This document shows, one piece after another, positions 54,548 through 63,610 of a stretch of DNA of 64,000 bases. The DNA comes from Undibacterium cyanobacteriorum (GTDB taxonomy: Bacteria > Pseudomonadota > Gammaproteobacteria > Burkholderiales > Burkholderiaceae_D): positions 3,906,001 to 3,970,000 of the forward strand of contig NZ_CP133720.1 in NCBI RefSeq assembly GCF_031326225.1, written 5' to 3'. Each line of letters starts with the position of its first letter. Positions within the stretch are counted from its first letter, which is position 1. A model generated the notes under the pieces. That model had not been told where the DNA came from, ran no database searches, and worked only from the letters and a program-made list of their open reading frames with translations. The position numbers and the translations under genes were made by a program.

Positions 54548-55939
54548 ATGCAATATAAATCACAGGCAGTCGCGAAGCCTTATTTCATCGCGGCCATCGC
54601 CCTGTTTCTCGCCCAGATTCTATTTGGCTTGATCATGGGCTTGCAGTATTTGATCGGCGATTTTCTATTCCCCTATATTCCTTTCAATGTGGCCCGCATG
54701 GTGCACACCAATCTCTTGATTGTGTGGCTCCTGTTCGGCTTTATGGGTGCGGCATACTACTTAGTGCCGGAGGAATCTGAACGTGAGCTGCATAGTCCTA
54801 AATTGGCGATGCTCATGTTTTGGGTGTTCTTGGTGGCAGGCGCCTTAACCATTGTCGGTTACTTAGCGGTTCCGTATGCCTCGCTGGCCAAACTGACCGG
54901 CAACGACATTCTGGAAACCATGGGACGTGAATTCTTAGAGCAGCCGCTACCGACTAAACTCGGCATTGTGGTAGTAGCTCTGGTATTTCTCTTCAATATT
55001 TCAATGACGGTCTTAAAAGGCCGCAAGACCAGTATTAGCCTCGTCATGTTAGCGGGTCTCTGGGGCCTCGCTGTGTTCTTCCTGTTCTCGTTCTACAACC
55101 CAAGTAACCTCGTCAAAGACAAGTACTACTGGTGGTGGGTTGTCCATCTTTGGGTAGAAGGTGTGTGGGAATTGATTCTCGGTGCGATGTTAGCGTTTGT
55201 CTTGATCAAAGTAACTGGTGTGGATCGCGAAGTGATTGAAAAATGGTTGTATTCGATCATTGCCATGTCACTCATTACCGGTATCATCGGTACCGGCCAC
55301 CACTACTATTGGATTGGTGCACCTGAATATTGGCAATGGTGGGGTAGCGTGTTCTCTGCGCTGGAACCAATCCCATTCTTCATGATGACGGTGTTTGCGT
55401 TCAACATGGTGAATCGTCGTCGGAAAGATCATCCTAACCGTGCCGCTGTCTTGTGGGCCTTGGGCACTGGTGTGATGGCTTTCCTCGGTGCTGGTGTGTG
55501 GGGCTTCTTGCATACGTTAGCGCCAGTCAACTACTACACGCACGGCACGCAAATTACTGCTGCCCATGGTCATATGGCCTTCTATGGTGCGTATGCGATG
55601 GTAGTCATCACCATGATCAGTTACACCATGCCACTCATGCGTGGACGTTTGGCGAATAGCAATCGTGCACAAGTCATGGAAATGTGGTCGTTCTGGTTAA
55701 TGACTGTGTCCATGGTATTCATTACTTTGTTCTTGACTGCGGCCGGTATTTTGCAAGTGTGGCTACAACGTGTAGCAAGCTCTCCACTCAGTTTCATGAG
55801 TACACAAGATCAACTCGCCATCTTCTATTGGTTGCGTTTGGGTTCTGGTGTGATCTTCCTGATCGGCTTGGGTTTATACATCTTTAGCTTCTTTGCCCGC
55901 GCCGGCGATGCCGAGCCGGTCGCTGAAGCGTCCACTTAA
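54548..55939 (+). CDS. norB: Nitric oxide reductase subunit B
   Basis: NorB reduces two NO to N2O at a heme b3/non-heme iron centre. The 463-residue, 12-helix protein keeps every ligand, in register with known NorB: H53 and H342 (heme b), H340 (heme b3), H200, H251 and H252 (FeB), and glutamate E204 in HLWVEGVWE. It is the short cytochrome c-dependent form (cNOR), with no qNOR N-terminal extension. GGAG precedes the ATG. Confidence 0.98.
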   Translation: MQYKSQAVAKPYFIAAIALFLAQILFGLIMGLQYLIGDFLFPYIPFNVARMVHTNLLIVWLLFGFMGAAYYLVPEESERELHSPKLAMLMFWVFLVAGALTIVGYLAVPYASLAKLTGNDILETMGREFLEQPLPTKLGIVVVALVFLFNISMTVLKGRKTSISLVMLAGLWGLAVFFLFSFYNPSNLVKDKYYWWWVVHLWVEGVWELILGAMLAFVLIKVTGVDREVIEKWLYSIIAMSLITGIIGTGHHYYWIGAPEYWQWWGSVFSALEPIPFFMMTVFAFNMVNRRRKDHPNRAAVLWALGTGVMAFLGAGVWGFLHTLAPVNYYTHGTQITAAHGHMAFYGAYAMVVITMISYTMPLMRGRLANSNRAQVMEMWSFWLMTVSMVFITLFLTAAGILQVWLQRVASSPLSFMSTQDQLAIFYWLRLGSGVIFLIGLGLYIFSFFARAGDAEPVAEAST

Positions 55940-55947
55940 GTTAATAC

Positions 55948-55977
55948 GCCCGACCAAAATGGTCGGGCTTCTTTTTT
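55948..55977 (+). terminator. Terminator between norB and norQ
   Basis: GCCCGACC and GGTCGGGC form a perfect 8-bp stem, followed by TTC and a run of six Ts. It ends only 11 bases before the norQ ATG, so the accessory genes are read through or use another promoter. Confidence 0.88.
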
Positions 55978-55988
55978 ATCATTAGATC

Positions 55989-56822
55989 ATGAACGACTTT
56001 TTGCCTGCTGCCCTTCTTGAGAAGGTAAGTCCATCGCATTCTCAAGCTATTCCCTACTATCGCGAAGTCGGACAAGAATGTCAGTTGTTTGAATTCGCCT
56101 TCCAACGCGGTTTACCACTGCTCATTAAAGGGCCAACTGGATGTGGCAAAACCCGCTTCGTTGCCCATATGGCCGCGCGTCTGGAACGTCCATTGATCAC
56201 AGTCGCTTGTCATGATGATTTGAGCGCCGCGGATCTGGTTGGTCGACATCTGATCGGCGACGGCGAGACGATATGGTCCGATGGTCCACTAACTCGCAGC
56301 GTCCGCGAGGGTGGCATTTGCTATCTCGACGAAATCGTCGAAGCTCGCAAGGACACCACTGTGGTGCTACACCCGCTGACGGATGACAGACGAGTACTTC
56401 CTATCGAACGTACGGGTGAGTTATTGCAAGCACCGAGCGAGTTTATGTTGGTTGCTTCCTATAACCCGGGCTACCAAAATCTTCTCAAAAACCTCAAGCC
56501 TTCAACACGGCAACGCTTCGTTGCGATTGAATTCTCTTACCCACAAGCGGAGATTGAGACCGACATCATCGTGCAAGAATCGGGTATCGACCGCGCTTGC
56601 GCCCAAACTTTGGTCGCCATTGCGCAGGCCTTTCGCCGCTTACAACATTATCATCTGGAAGAAAGCGCTTCGACACGTCTCTTGATTTACGCTGCCAAAT
56701 TGATGCTCGCTGGTTTGACTCCGCGTGCGGCTTGTCATTTCGCCTTGGCGCAACCGCTGAGCGACGAAGCAAGCACCATTGCCGCTTTACTTGAAGTGAT
56801 TCATCTCCACTTTGCTAGCTAA
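55989..56822 (+). CDS. norQ: NorQ, MoxR-type AAA+ ATPase
   Basis: NorQ works with NorD to insert the non-heme iron of NorB. The 277-residue AAA+ protein has Walker A GPTGCGKT (48-55), Walker B CYLDEI (111-116) and the sensor segment LVASYNPGYQN. CbbQ is the closest paralogous family, and the nor context decides. No Shine-Dalgarno is seen, and the start lies directly after the terminator. Confidence 0.94.
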   Translation: MNDFLPAALLEKVSPSHSQAIPYYREVGQECQLFEFAFQRGLPLLIKGPTGCGKTRFVAHMAARLERPLITVACHDDLSAADLVGRHLIGDGETIWSDGPLTRSVREGGICYLDEIVEARKDTTVVLHPLTDDRRVLPIERTGELLQAPSEFMLVASYNPGYQNLLKNLKPSTRQRFVAIEFSYPQAEIETDIIVQESGIDRACAQTLVAIAQAFRRLQHYHLEESASTRLLIYAAKLMLAGLTPRAACHFALAQPLSDEASTIAALLEVIHLHFAS

Positions 56823-56826
56823 GTCT

Positions 56827-57252
56827 ATGAGCGCGCCAACCTCGTCATCCAACACCCCTGCCAGCGAGGAAGAACTCAATCTTGCTGTGCGCGCTGCTGC
56901 ACTGTATTTACTGAATATTTTGCTGCTACCAGGCCTTGCTTTTGTATTGTTACTGGCGATGTTAGTACGCCATCATCAGCACCCGTCGGCTCTGGTGAGG
57001 AATCATCTTGAACAAGCATTACGTGCCAGTTTATGCGCAGGGTTTATGCTCGTCTTGGTCAGCGCCATGGTCCTACTCTATGGCGACATTCACCATGTTC
57101 ACACGTGGATGGGTTTGATTTTATATGTGCTTTGCCTGCACTCCGTTTTCATTCTGTTTGGTGTGCTCGCGCTCAGCCATGCACAAGCTGGTCGTCTCTT
57201 TCGTTATCCGCTGATTGGTGGCGCGAAGCTTGATTCTCAGTTTCCTGGATGA
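56827..57252 (+). CDS. Membrane protein of unknown function in the nor operon
   Basis: The 141-residue product has a polar N-terminus and three to four helices (ALYLLNILLLPGLAFVLLLA, LCAGFMLVLVSAMVLLY, LILYVLCLHSVFILFGVLAL). The layout HHQHPSALVRNHLEQALRAS between the first helices resembles DUF4870/Tic20-like proteins. It is not NorE. It starts 4 bases after norQ and overlaps the next gene in ATGA, so it is firmly part of the operon and may help NorCB assembly (inference). Confidence 0.8.
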   Translation: MSAPTSSSNTPASEEELNLAVRAAALYLLNILLLPGLAFVLLLAMLVRHHQHPSALVRNHLEQALRASLCAGFMLVLVSAMVLLYGDIHHVHTWMGLILYVLCLHSVFILFGVLALSHAQAGRLFRYPLIGGAKLDSQFPG

Positions 57253-58343
57253 CGAAAGCGGTACCCATGACGAAGGCAGCTCCAGAAATGTCAACATGCG
57301 CTTCACATTCAAACTCTTGTTCTTCCTCTGCGAAGCCCTCATCAAAAGCTGCGCGAGTTCAACAATGGCGCCGCTTCACACAGGCTGGCTTTTTTATCTT
57401 ATTCATCATCGCCCCTATCTTTGATATTTTCAGGCTCGATCTCAATCTCAAACATTTCATCCTGTTCGGATTCGATTGGACTTTGGGGCTAGAACATTTT
57501 GTGCCAGGCAAAAGCTCTCCGCTAGAAGCCGCCAGCGCCATTTTTTTGAGAGCGATTCTGCCACTCTTGAGTCTTGCAGCGGCTCTCATTTATATCAGCT
57601 GGAAATGGGGTCGCCTTTACTGTGGTTGGCTCTGCCCCCACTTCTCCATGGTCGAAACAATTAATCAAACTTTGCGTAAAGCGATCGGCAAACAAAGTTT
57701 GTGGGATAGCGCTCCTATCCCTGAACATAATCCCGATGGCAGTACCACCAAAGCAGATCCGATCTGGTGGTTCTTAGTATTGCCCTTGGTCGCGCTCTGT
57801 GCCGTGACTTGGGCGGTGGCACTCCTGACCTATCTACTGCCGCCAATGGAGATTTATCACAACCTTTGGCATGCGACGCTCACCCGCAATCAAGCGGTTT
57901 TTATCACGGCTGCCAGCATTGCTTTCTTCATTGAATTTATGTTTGCGCGCCACCTTTTTTGTCGCTACGCCTGCGCGCTTGGGCTATTTCAAAGTCTCGC
58001 GTGGATGGCTAATCGCAAAGCCATGGTGGTGGGCTTTCAACGACCACGGGCGCGTGATTGCGCGAGCTGCGATTCGGCTTGTGACCACGCCTGCCCTATG
58101 CGTTTACAACCTCGCAGCGTCAAACGCATGATGTTCGCCTGCGTGCAATGTGGCCAATGCCTTGATGCTTGCGAGAAAAGCCAAACACACAATCCTGACG
58201 GACCGCTACTCACTTGGTTGCATGATCAAGAGGCGCAATCCGAGGCGGCGCTCAACGGAAAACAAGCGCGTATCATCACCATCCACCGCGCTCAGGAGCA
58301 CCAAGAAAACACTCAGCAGGAGCAAACATGGAAGAAACCGTAG
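57249..58343 (+). CDS. Membrane polyferredoxin (NosR/CcoG-like) in the nor operon
   Basis: The 364-residue product has a Ser/Ala-rich N-terminus and about five membrane helices with the motif YCGWLCPH. A cytoplasmic pair of 4Fe-4S sites follows: CASCDSACDHACP and CVQCGQCLDACEKS. This matches the NapH/NosR/CcoG (RdxA) fold, which moves electrons across or along the membrane, or handles metals during maturation. Its place between norQ and norD suggests a role in building or feeding NOR. It overlaps both neighbours. Confidence 0.85.
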   Translation: MTKAVPMTKAAPEMSTCASHSNSCSSSAKPSSKAARVQQWRRFTQAGFFILFIIAPIFDIFRLDLNLKHFILFGFDWTLGLEHFVPGKSSPLEAASAIFLRAILPLLSLAAALIYISWKWGRLYCGWLCPHFSMVETINQTLRKAIGKQSLWDSAPIPEHNPDGSTTKADPIWWFLVLPLVALCAVTWAVALLTYLLPPMEIYHNLWHATLTRNQAVFITAASIAFFIEFMFARHLFCRYACALGLFQSLAWMANRKAMVVGFQRPRARDCASCDSACDHACPMRLQPRSVKRMMFACVQCGQCLDACEKSQTHNPDGPLLTWLHDQEAQSEAALNGKQARIITIHRAQEHQENTQQEQTWKKP

Positions 58344-60187
58344 GCGCATGGTGGGACAAGATCGTCAGTAAGCTCGCCTATAGCGGTTTTACCGAGGCGC
58401 GGGTCGAGTTGCACGAAGTCGCACCCATCGCGGCCATCCTGTATCAAGCGCTTGGCGGCGATGCTGGTTTGCAGATCCAATCGGGTACTGCGCGCCAACA
58501 TGGCGCACGACTCGGATGGCTGCAAAGAATCGCAGGCATCGGCGAGCGTCAAGAGGGCAGCTGGCGCACTGAGCGCGAGCTTTTCTTGCCGAGTTTCATC
58601 GACTACTTCCCCAGCAAGGAACTGAATCGTGAATTGTATTTGTGGCTGCTGATTTTACTTGCACACGATTGCGAACCCGAGGCGCCGTGGCTTCTGCGCA
58701 ATCAAGCAGCTACCCTCAATGCACTCCAGCACCTGCCCGCTTTTCAACAACGTTACCAAGATCTGGTCGAGTGTCTGCTGCAATTGCGCCAACAAGTCTA
58801 TCAGCCAAGCGAGAAAACCCAGGCCATCGAGCTGCAGATTGCGCAAGCACTACGACATCCCGGTAGCGTCAAGCTGCCACTTGAACTCAGCGTTGGCATC
58901 TATCCGGTGATCTGTTGGATGACACCTCATCCACCGGCCAAGGCAGCGCCCGCGCCGCGTCCTACCGCTCTCGATCAGCAGGAAAATCAGGCGCAGGCAC
59001 AAAATCAACAAGAGCAAAAGCAAGACTTGTCACGTAAAAAACCTCAGGCCGAGCATACCGATATGCCCGAGCCAAAGAGTCCCTTCATGCTCTTGTTTAG
59101 AGCCGAGAGTTTGTTCTCGTGGGCGGAGTATGTGAAAGTCAATCGTGACCTCGATGAGGACGACAATCCCGATGCTGCGCGAGCCGCCGAAGATCTCGAT
59201 ATCTTAAGTATTGCCAATGACGGTAAATCTTTAGCCAGCCGCTTGCGCTTCGATTTGGATCTACCTGCAGAAGCCGAAGATGATTTGATCTTGACTGAAG
59301 GTTTGCGCTACCCCGAATGGGACTTCAAGAAGCAGTCTTATCGTGAGCACTACGCCCACGTTGAGCTGATGTTAGCGCGTCACACCGAGCAAGAAATGCT
59401 ACCAGTGCGATTACATGTCCTCAGTCAAAAACTGCGACGTCAATTTCAATGCTTACAACCGCAACAAACTTTATTGAAAGCGCAAGCACAAGGCGACGAA
59501 ATTGATATCGATGCTTGTGTGCGCTTCCTGACAGAGCCGTCACAACAAGCCCATGCCCGTACCACCCTACCGCAGGTGTACACAGCGTGGCGACGACAAC
59601 AACGTGACCTTGCTTGCCTACTCTTAGCCGATTTGTCGATGTCGACCGACGCTGCGGTCGACAACCAGCAAAGAATCATCGATGTGATCCGTGACAGTCT
59701 CTATCTCTTTTCTGAGGCTTTGGACGCCAGCGGTGACAAATTTGCCCTCTATGGCTTCTCATCAGTGCGCCGTCATCACGTCCGCATGCACCTCTTAAAG
59801 GGCTTCGACGAGCGTTATAGCGGAGCGATCCGTGCCCGCATCGCCGAAATCAAACCGGGCTTTTACACACGCATGGGGGCGGCTGTGCGACATGCCAGCG
59901 CCACCCTACAACTACAAAGTGCGGAGCGACGCCTCTTATTGATTCTGACCGATGGCAAGCCCAACGACCTCGACCATTACGAAGGTCGATATGGCATCGA
60001 AGATACGCGCATCGCCATACAAGAAGCACGCGAGGCTGGCTTGATCCCATTTTGTGTCACGGTCGATGATGGGGCGCAGGATTACCTCCCCCACTTATTC
60101 GGCGCGAACGGCTTTACGATTGTCAAACACATCAACGAGCTACCAACCATCTTACCGCGCTTATACGTGCAGCTGACTTCGCATTGA
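58328..60187 (+). CDS. norD: NorD, VWA-domain activator of NO reductase
   Basis: NorD is the von Willebrand A partner of NorQ. The 619-residue protein has a helical N-terminal half and a Gln/Lys-rich linker (about 215-245). The C-terminal VWA domain has MIDAS motif DLSMS (from D435), the conserved threonine in GFYTRMG and an aspartate in LILTDGKPND. It overlaps the polyferredoxin gene by 16 bases, closing the operon. Confidence 0.94.
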   Translation: MEETVGAWWDKIVSKLAYSGFTEARVELHEVAPIAAILYQALGGDAGLQIQSGTARQHGARLGWLQRIAGIGERQEGSWRTERELFLPSFIDYFPSKELNRELYLWLLILLAHDCEPEAPWLLRNQAATLNALQHLPAFQQRYQDLVECLLQLRQQVYQPSEKTQAIELQIAQALRHPGSVKLPLELSVGIYPVICWMTPHPPAKAAPAPRPTALDQQENQAQAQNQQEQKQDLSRKKPQAEHTDMPEPKSPFMLLFRAESLFSWAEYVKVNRDLDEDDNPDAARAAEDLDILSIANDGKSLASRLRFDLDLPAEAEDDLILTEGLRYPEWDFKKQSYREHYAHVELMLARHTEQEMLPVRLHVLSQKLRRQFQCLQPQQTLLKAQAQGDEIDIDACVRFLTEPSQQAHARTTLPQVYTAWRRQQRDLACLLLADLSMSTDAAVDNQQRIIDVIRDSLYLFSEALDASGDKFALYGFSSVRRHHVRMHLLKGFDERYSGAIRARIAEIKPGFYTRMGAAVRHASATLQLQSAERRLLLILTDGKPNDLDHYEGRYGIEDTRIAIQEAREAGLIPFCVTVDDGAQDYLPHLFGANGFTIVKHINELPTILPRLYVQLTSH

Positions 60188-60225
60188 AATCCTTCGGTTT
60201 AGGGACGAGGTTAACCCCAAGAACT

Positions 60226-60449
60226 TTGAAAACCCCTCAACACTGAGACACAGAGGCGCTGAGGAGCGCCGAGTAAATTGTGTTTGATCTCGTCTTAATC
60301 TTCGCCCGAATAAAATCATCTCACCTGGTCGTAGTTTTAGTGAACGCCAAAAAGCCAAAGTACTTAAAAGGCGCCCTTCTATGCTTCGGTTCCTCAGCAT
60401 TCTTCAGCGTTCCTCAATCCCTCCGCGACTCGGCGTTGAGGGGTTTCAA
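60226..60449. repeat. MITE-like element with inverted ends
   Basis: The left end TTGAAAACCCCTCAACACTG and right end GCGTTGAGGGGTTTCAA are inverted repeats (one extra A on the left). The inner parts are rich in GAGGCGCTGAGGAGCG-like and CTCAGC-like segments that also pair. No coding capacity. It occupies half of the 455-base norD-nirS gap. Confidence 0.55.
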
Positions 60450-60531
60450 TACGATCTCCAAACATCCCAGCCACCGCGTTTCCAACAGCCGCTTTGATCT
60501 ATCGCAAACCATGCTGCATTGCCCATCCAAC

Positions 60532-60573
60532 TTGACTGGGGTCAATGATTTCGACTACCACGCGGCGTAGCCT
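60532..60573 (+). promoter_or_regulatory. FNR/Dnr-type promoter of nirS
   Basis: TTGAC-TGGG-GTCAA (60532-60545) is a perfect palindrome and a known Dnr/FNR-site variant. TAGCCT (60568-60573) sits where a -10 should be if the start site is about 60580, putting the box centre at -41.5. The nirS ATG is about 63 bases further on. Confidence 0.75.
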
Positions 60574-60642
60574 GACGACAAGACCTACAGAACGACAACA
60601 TCACAACATCACTACATCATTTACTGAGAGAGGAAACAAGAG

Positions 60643-62394
60643 ATGAAAACGTCGAATACACTCAATGTACTGCGCACAGGTTTACGACCCATGGTTGCTG
60701 TGCTCGCAGCACTCCCATTGATCGCTGGCGTCGCCTACGCACAAGAGAAAAAGGATGAGAAAACGCACGGAGCAGCGGAACTCAAATACCAAGCGGGTGG
60801 TTCGCCACTCGCCAATGAAGCGATGCACCAGAACATCAATCCTAAAGCGCCTCCAATGACCAAGGCTGAATTCGATGCAGCCAAACAAATCTATTTCCAA
60901 CGTTGCGCAGGTTGCCATGGCGTGTTGCGTAAAGGTGCAACAGGTAAAGCATTAACACCTGACATCACACTCGAAAAAGGTACAGACTATTTGAAAGTCT
61001 TTATCGCGTATGGCTCACCTGCCGGTATGCCAAACTGGGGTACCTCGGGTGACTTGACCGAAAAAGAAGTGGACTTGATGGCGCGCTATATTCAACAAGA
61101 GCCGCCAACACCACCTGAATTCGGTATGAAGGAAATGATGCAAACTTGGAAGGAAATTATTCCTGCATCGAAGCGTCCGACCAAGAAGATGAACAACTAC
61201 AACATTGCCAATTTGTTCTCCACCACACTACGCGATTCTGGTGAAGTGGCCTTGATTGATGGCGACACCAAGAAGATTATCAACATCGTCAAGACTGGTT
61301 ATGCGGTCCACATTTCGCGTATCTCGGCATCTGGTCGTTATCTGTACGTGATCGGACGTGACGCACGTTTGAACCTGATCGACTTATGGATGGAAAAACC
61401 AGATAACGTCGCTGAGATCAAAATCGGTTTAGAAGCACGTTCGGTCGAAACATCTAAATTCAAGGGCTACGAAGATAAGTTTGCGGTCGCTGGTTCCTAC
61501 TGGCCACCACAATACGTGATGATGGAAGGCGATTCCTTGAAGCCATTGAAGATCGTCTCGACCCGTGGCATGACTGTCGACAATGAATACCATCCAGAGC
61601 CACGCGTGGCGTCGATTGTGGCCTCTCACTATCGCCCAGAATTCGTCATCAATGCGAAAGAAACTGGCAAGATCATGATGGTGAACTATTCTGACTTGAA
61701 CAACTTAAAAGTCACCACATTGGACGCAGCGAAGTTCTTGCATGACGGTGGTTTTGATTCAACAGGTCGTTATTTCTTAGTCGCTGCGAATGCCTCGAAT
61801 AAGATTGCCGTGGTCGATACTAAGGAAGACAAAATGGCAGCGATTGTTGATGTCGGCAAGACGCCACATCCAGGCCGTGGCGCTAACTTTGTTCATCCAA
61901 AATTTGGACCAGTGTGGGCGACCAGTCACTTAGGTGATGAAAGTATTTCCATGATTGGTACTGACCCAGTGAAACACAAAGCGCAAGCTTGGAAAGTGGT
62001 CGATACGGTCAAAGGCCAAGGTGGTGGTTCCTTGTTTATCAAGACTCATCCAAAATCGAAAAACTTGTGGGTCGACACGCCTTTGCATCCTGACGCGAAG
62101 ATCAGCCAATCCGTTGCGGTGTTTGATATCAACAATCTCGAAAAAGGCTTCGTCACTTTGCCGATCGGTGAGTGGTCTGGCCTAGGTGAAGGTGCGAAAC
62201 GTATCGTTCAACCAGAATACAACCAAGCTGGTGACGAAGTATGGTTCTCGGTCTGGAGCGCGAAAGATAAAGAATCTGCCATCGTGATCGTGGACGACAA
62301 AACTCGCAAGTTGAAAGCAGTGATCCGCGACAAGCGCTTGATCACGCCAACAGGTAAGTTCAATGTCAATAACACGCAACACGACGTTTATTAA
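60643..62394 (+). CDS. nirS: Cytochrome cd1 nitrite reductase
   Basis: NirS reduces nitrite to NO in the periplasm. The 583-residue precursor has a signal peptide (cleavage after AYA, 33) and a cytochrome c domain with CAGCH (88-92). The eight-bladed d1 propeller follows. H223 (GYAVHISR) is the proximal d1 ligand. H367 (LHDGG) and H409 (PHPGRG), 42 residues apart, correspond to the catalytic pair. GAGAGG precedes the ATG. It is cotranscribed with nirM. Confidence 0.98.
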   Translation: MKTSNTLNVLRTGLRPMVAVLAALPLIAGVAYAQEKKDEKTHGAAELKYQAGGSPLANEAMHQNINPKAPPMTKAEFDAAKQIYFQRCAGCHGVLRKGATGKALTPDITLEKGTDYLKVFIAYGSPAGMPNWGTSGDLTEKEVDLMARYIQQEPPTPPEFGMKEMMQTWKEIIPASKRPTKKMNNYNIANLFSTTLRDSGEVALIDGDTKKIINIVKTGYAVHISRISASGRYLYVIGRDARLNLIDLWMEKPDNVAEIKIGLEARSVETSKFKGYEDKFAVAGSYWPPQYVMMEGDSLKPLKIVSTRGMTVDNEYHPEPRVASIVASHYRPEFVINAKETGKIMMVNYSDLNNLKVTTLDAAKFLHDGGFDSTGRYFLVAANASNKIAVVDTKEDKMAAIVDVGKTPHPGRGANFVHPKFGPVWATSHLGDESISMIGTDPVKHKAQAWKVVDTVKGQGGGSLFIKTHPKSKNLWVDTPLHPDAKISQSVAVFDINNLEKGFVTLPIGEWSGLGEGAKRIVQPEYNQAGDEVWFSVWSAKDKESAIVIVDDKTRKLKAVIRDKRLITPTGKFNVNNTQHDVY

Positions 62395-62423
62395 TGCACT
62401 CAAGATTTGATAAGAGGCTCATC

Positions 62424-62753
62424 ATGAAAACAATGATTGCATCACTTACAGCCACCGCGGTGATTGGTTTAGGTCTCTGTGCTACGCCAGCATTCGCTAG
62501 CACCGGCCCAGAACTGACTCAGAAAAACGGCTGTATGGCTTGCCACGGCGTGGATAAAAAAATTCTAGGTCCTGGGTTTAAGGAAATCGCAGCGAAGTAC
62601 AAAGGCAATGCCCAAGCTGCTACCTTGCTTGCCAAGAAAGTTAAAGATGGTGGTAGCGGTGCCTGGGGTCCCATTCCTATGCCACCGAATGGCGGCAAAG
62701 TTAGCGACGCCGATATCAAAACCATGGTGGATTATGTTCTCAGTCTGAACTAA
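62424..62753 (+). CDS. nirM: Cytochrome c551-type electron donor
   Basis: The 109-residue precursor has a signal peptide (cleavage near AFA), the heme motif CMACH (37-41) and the axial methionine in PIPMPPNG. Such cytochromes donate electrons to NirS and NorC. The frame opens at 62394 inside nirS, but GAGG 6 bases upstream and the signal peptide fix the start at 62424. Confidence 0.95.
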   Translation: MKTMIASLTATAVIGLGLCATPAFASTGPELTQKNGCMACHGVDKKILGPGFKEIAAKYKGNAQAATLLAKKVKDGGSGAWGPIPMPPNGGKVSDADIKTMVDYVLSLN

Positions 62754-62828
62754 TCAATCTTCCCTCAGAAGTATGAGGGATTGAACAAATGAGTGAACAA
62801 GGAATTCAGCAATCAGGGTTCCATCTTC

Positions 62829-62862
62829 GGCGTGCCAGTTACCCTTGGCACGCCATTTTTTT
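62829..62862 (+). terminator. Terminator of nirS-nirM abutting the next start codon
   Basis: GGCGTGCCA (62829-62837) and TGGCACGCC (62846-62854) form a perfect 9-bp stem followed by seven Ts (62856-62862). The next ATG is at 62863. Confidence 0.9.
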
Positions 62863-63468
62863 ATGCGCATTTTTTCACGCTTCCTTGTGCGGACACCATA
62901 TTCAAAGCTGGCTGTCTTTTGTGGCTTGTCGCTGCTGAGTTTTATCGCCCCTGCTAGTGGCCAGCACCCAAGCAAGGATGACCATCGTCAACAGATGTGT
63001 GAGACTTCAACACTCCGTTTTCAGCTTACTGCTGACGGCGCACGTCTTGATGTCGTTGACCGGACCAGCGAAACTGTCATCGAGAGCACCGAGGTGAAGG
63101 ATCACCGACACGATCCTGCGCAGATCGCTTTCTTGATCCATGCAGCACCCCGCAAAAGCTGCGTCGCCGTTTTGCAAACGGGCGACGAAATTTGGGAACT
63201 CTCGTATGCGGACGACCGAGAGCCTGTCTACCAAGGCTATGTGCACGATTACAAAATGCGAGAAGGAGTGCCAGATGCACGGCGTTACCCAGCGCGCATC
63301 ACCATCCTCGAAAAGAAGTTTCGATGGATACGCTTCGACCAGCACAGCTTTCGCTATATGAGCGTGACCGATGACGAGGGCAAAACACAGATCATCAATC
63401 TCGACATTCGCCGCAAGATGTTAGACCTCCACTTCTCTGAAGAAATCGATCTCACAAAGTCGAAGTAG
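62863..63468 (+). CDS. Short exported protein resembling part of NirF/d1 propellers
   Basis: From 62863 the product is 201 residues with a signal peptide (LAVFCGLSLLSFIAPASG). The core VYQGYVHDYKMREGVPDARR and the later FDQHSFRYM with IINLDIRRKMLDL resemble successive segments of NirF/NirN-type d1-heme proteins. In those, a VHDYRMGEG-like segment precedes a strand ending in NLDVRR. The protein is about half the length of NirF, so it is either truncated or a small separate family. The GTG at 62887 is an alternative start. It sits behind the nirM terminator and has no visible Shine-Dalgarno. Confidence 0.6.
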   Translation: MRIFSRFLVRTPYSKLAVFCGLSLLSFIAPASGQHPSKDDHRQQMCETSTLRFQLTADGARLDVVDRTSETVIESTEVKDHRHDPAQIAFLIHAAPRKSCVAVLQTGDEIWELSYADDREPVYQGYVHDYKMREGVPDARRYPARITILEKKFRWIRFDQHSFRYMSVTDDEGKTQIINLDIRRKMLDLHFSEEIDLTKSK

Positions 63469-63506
63469 ACCAATCTTCTACCGTAAACTACCGCGACTTC
63501 ACGTCA

Positions 63507-63542
63507 CAAAAAGAAAAAGCCTTACCACACTGCGGTAAGGCT
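63507..63542 (-). terminator. Terminator of the TonB receptor gene
   Basis: AGCCTTACC and GGTAAGGCT form a perfect 9-bp stem, followed on the minus strand by TTTTTCTTTTTG. Confidence 0.9.
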
Positions 63543-63610
63543 CCGGCATTCACACTGGTTGGATTCACGCGGAATCAAAGCCGCGCAGTGGGTTGTGCTG
63601 AAGTTTGAAA

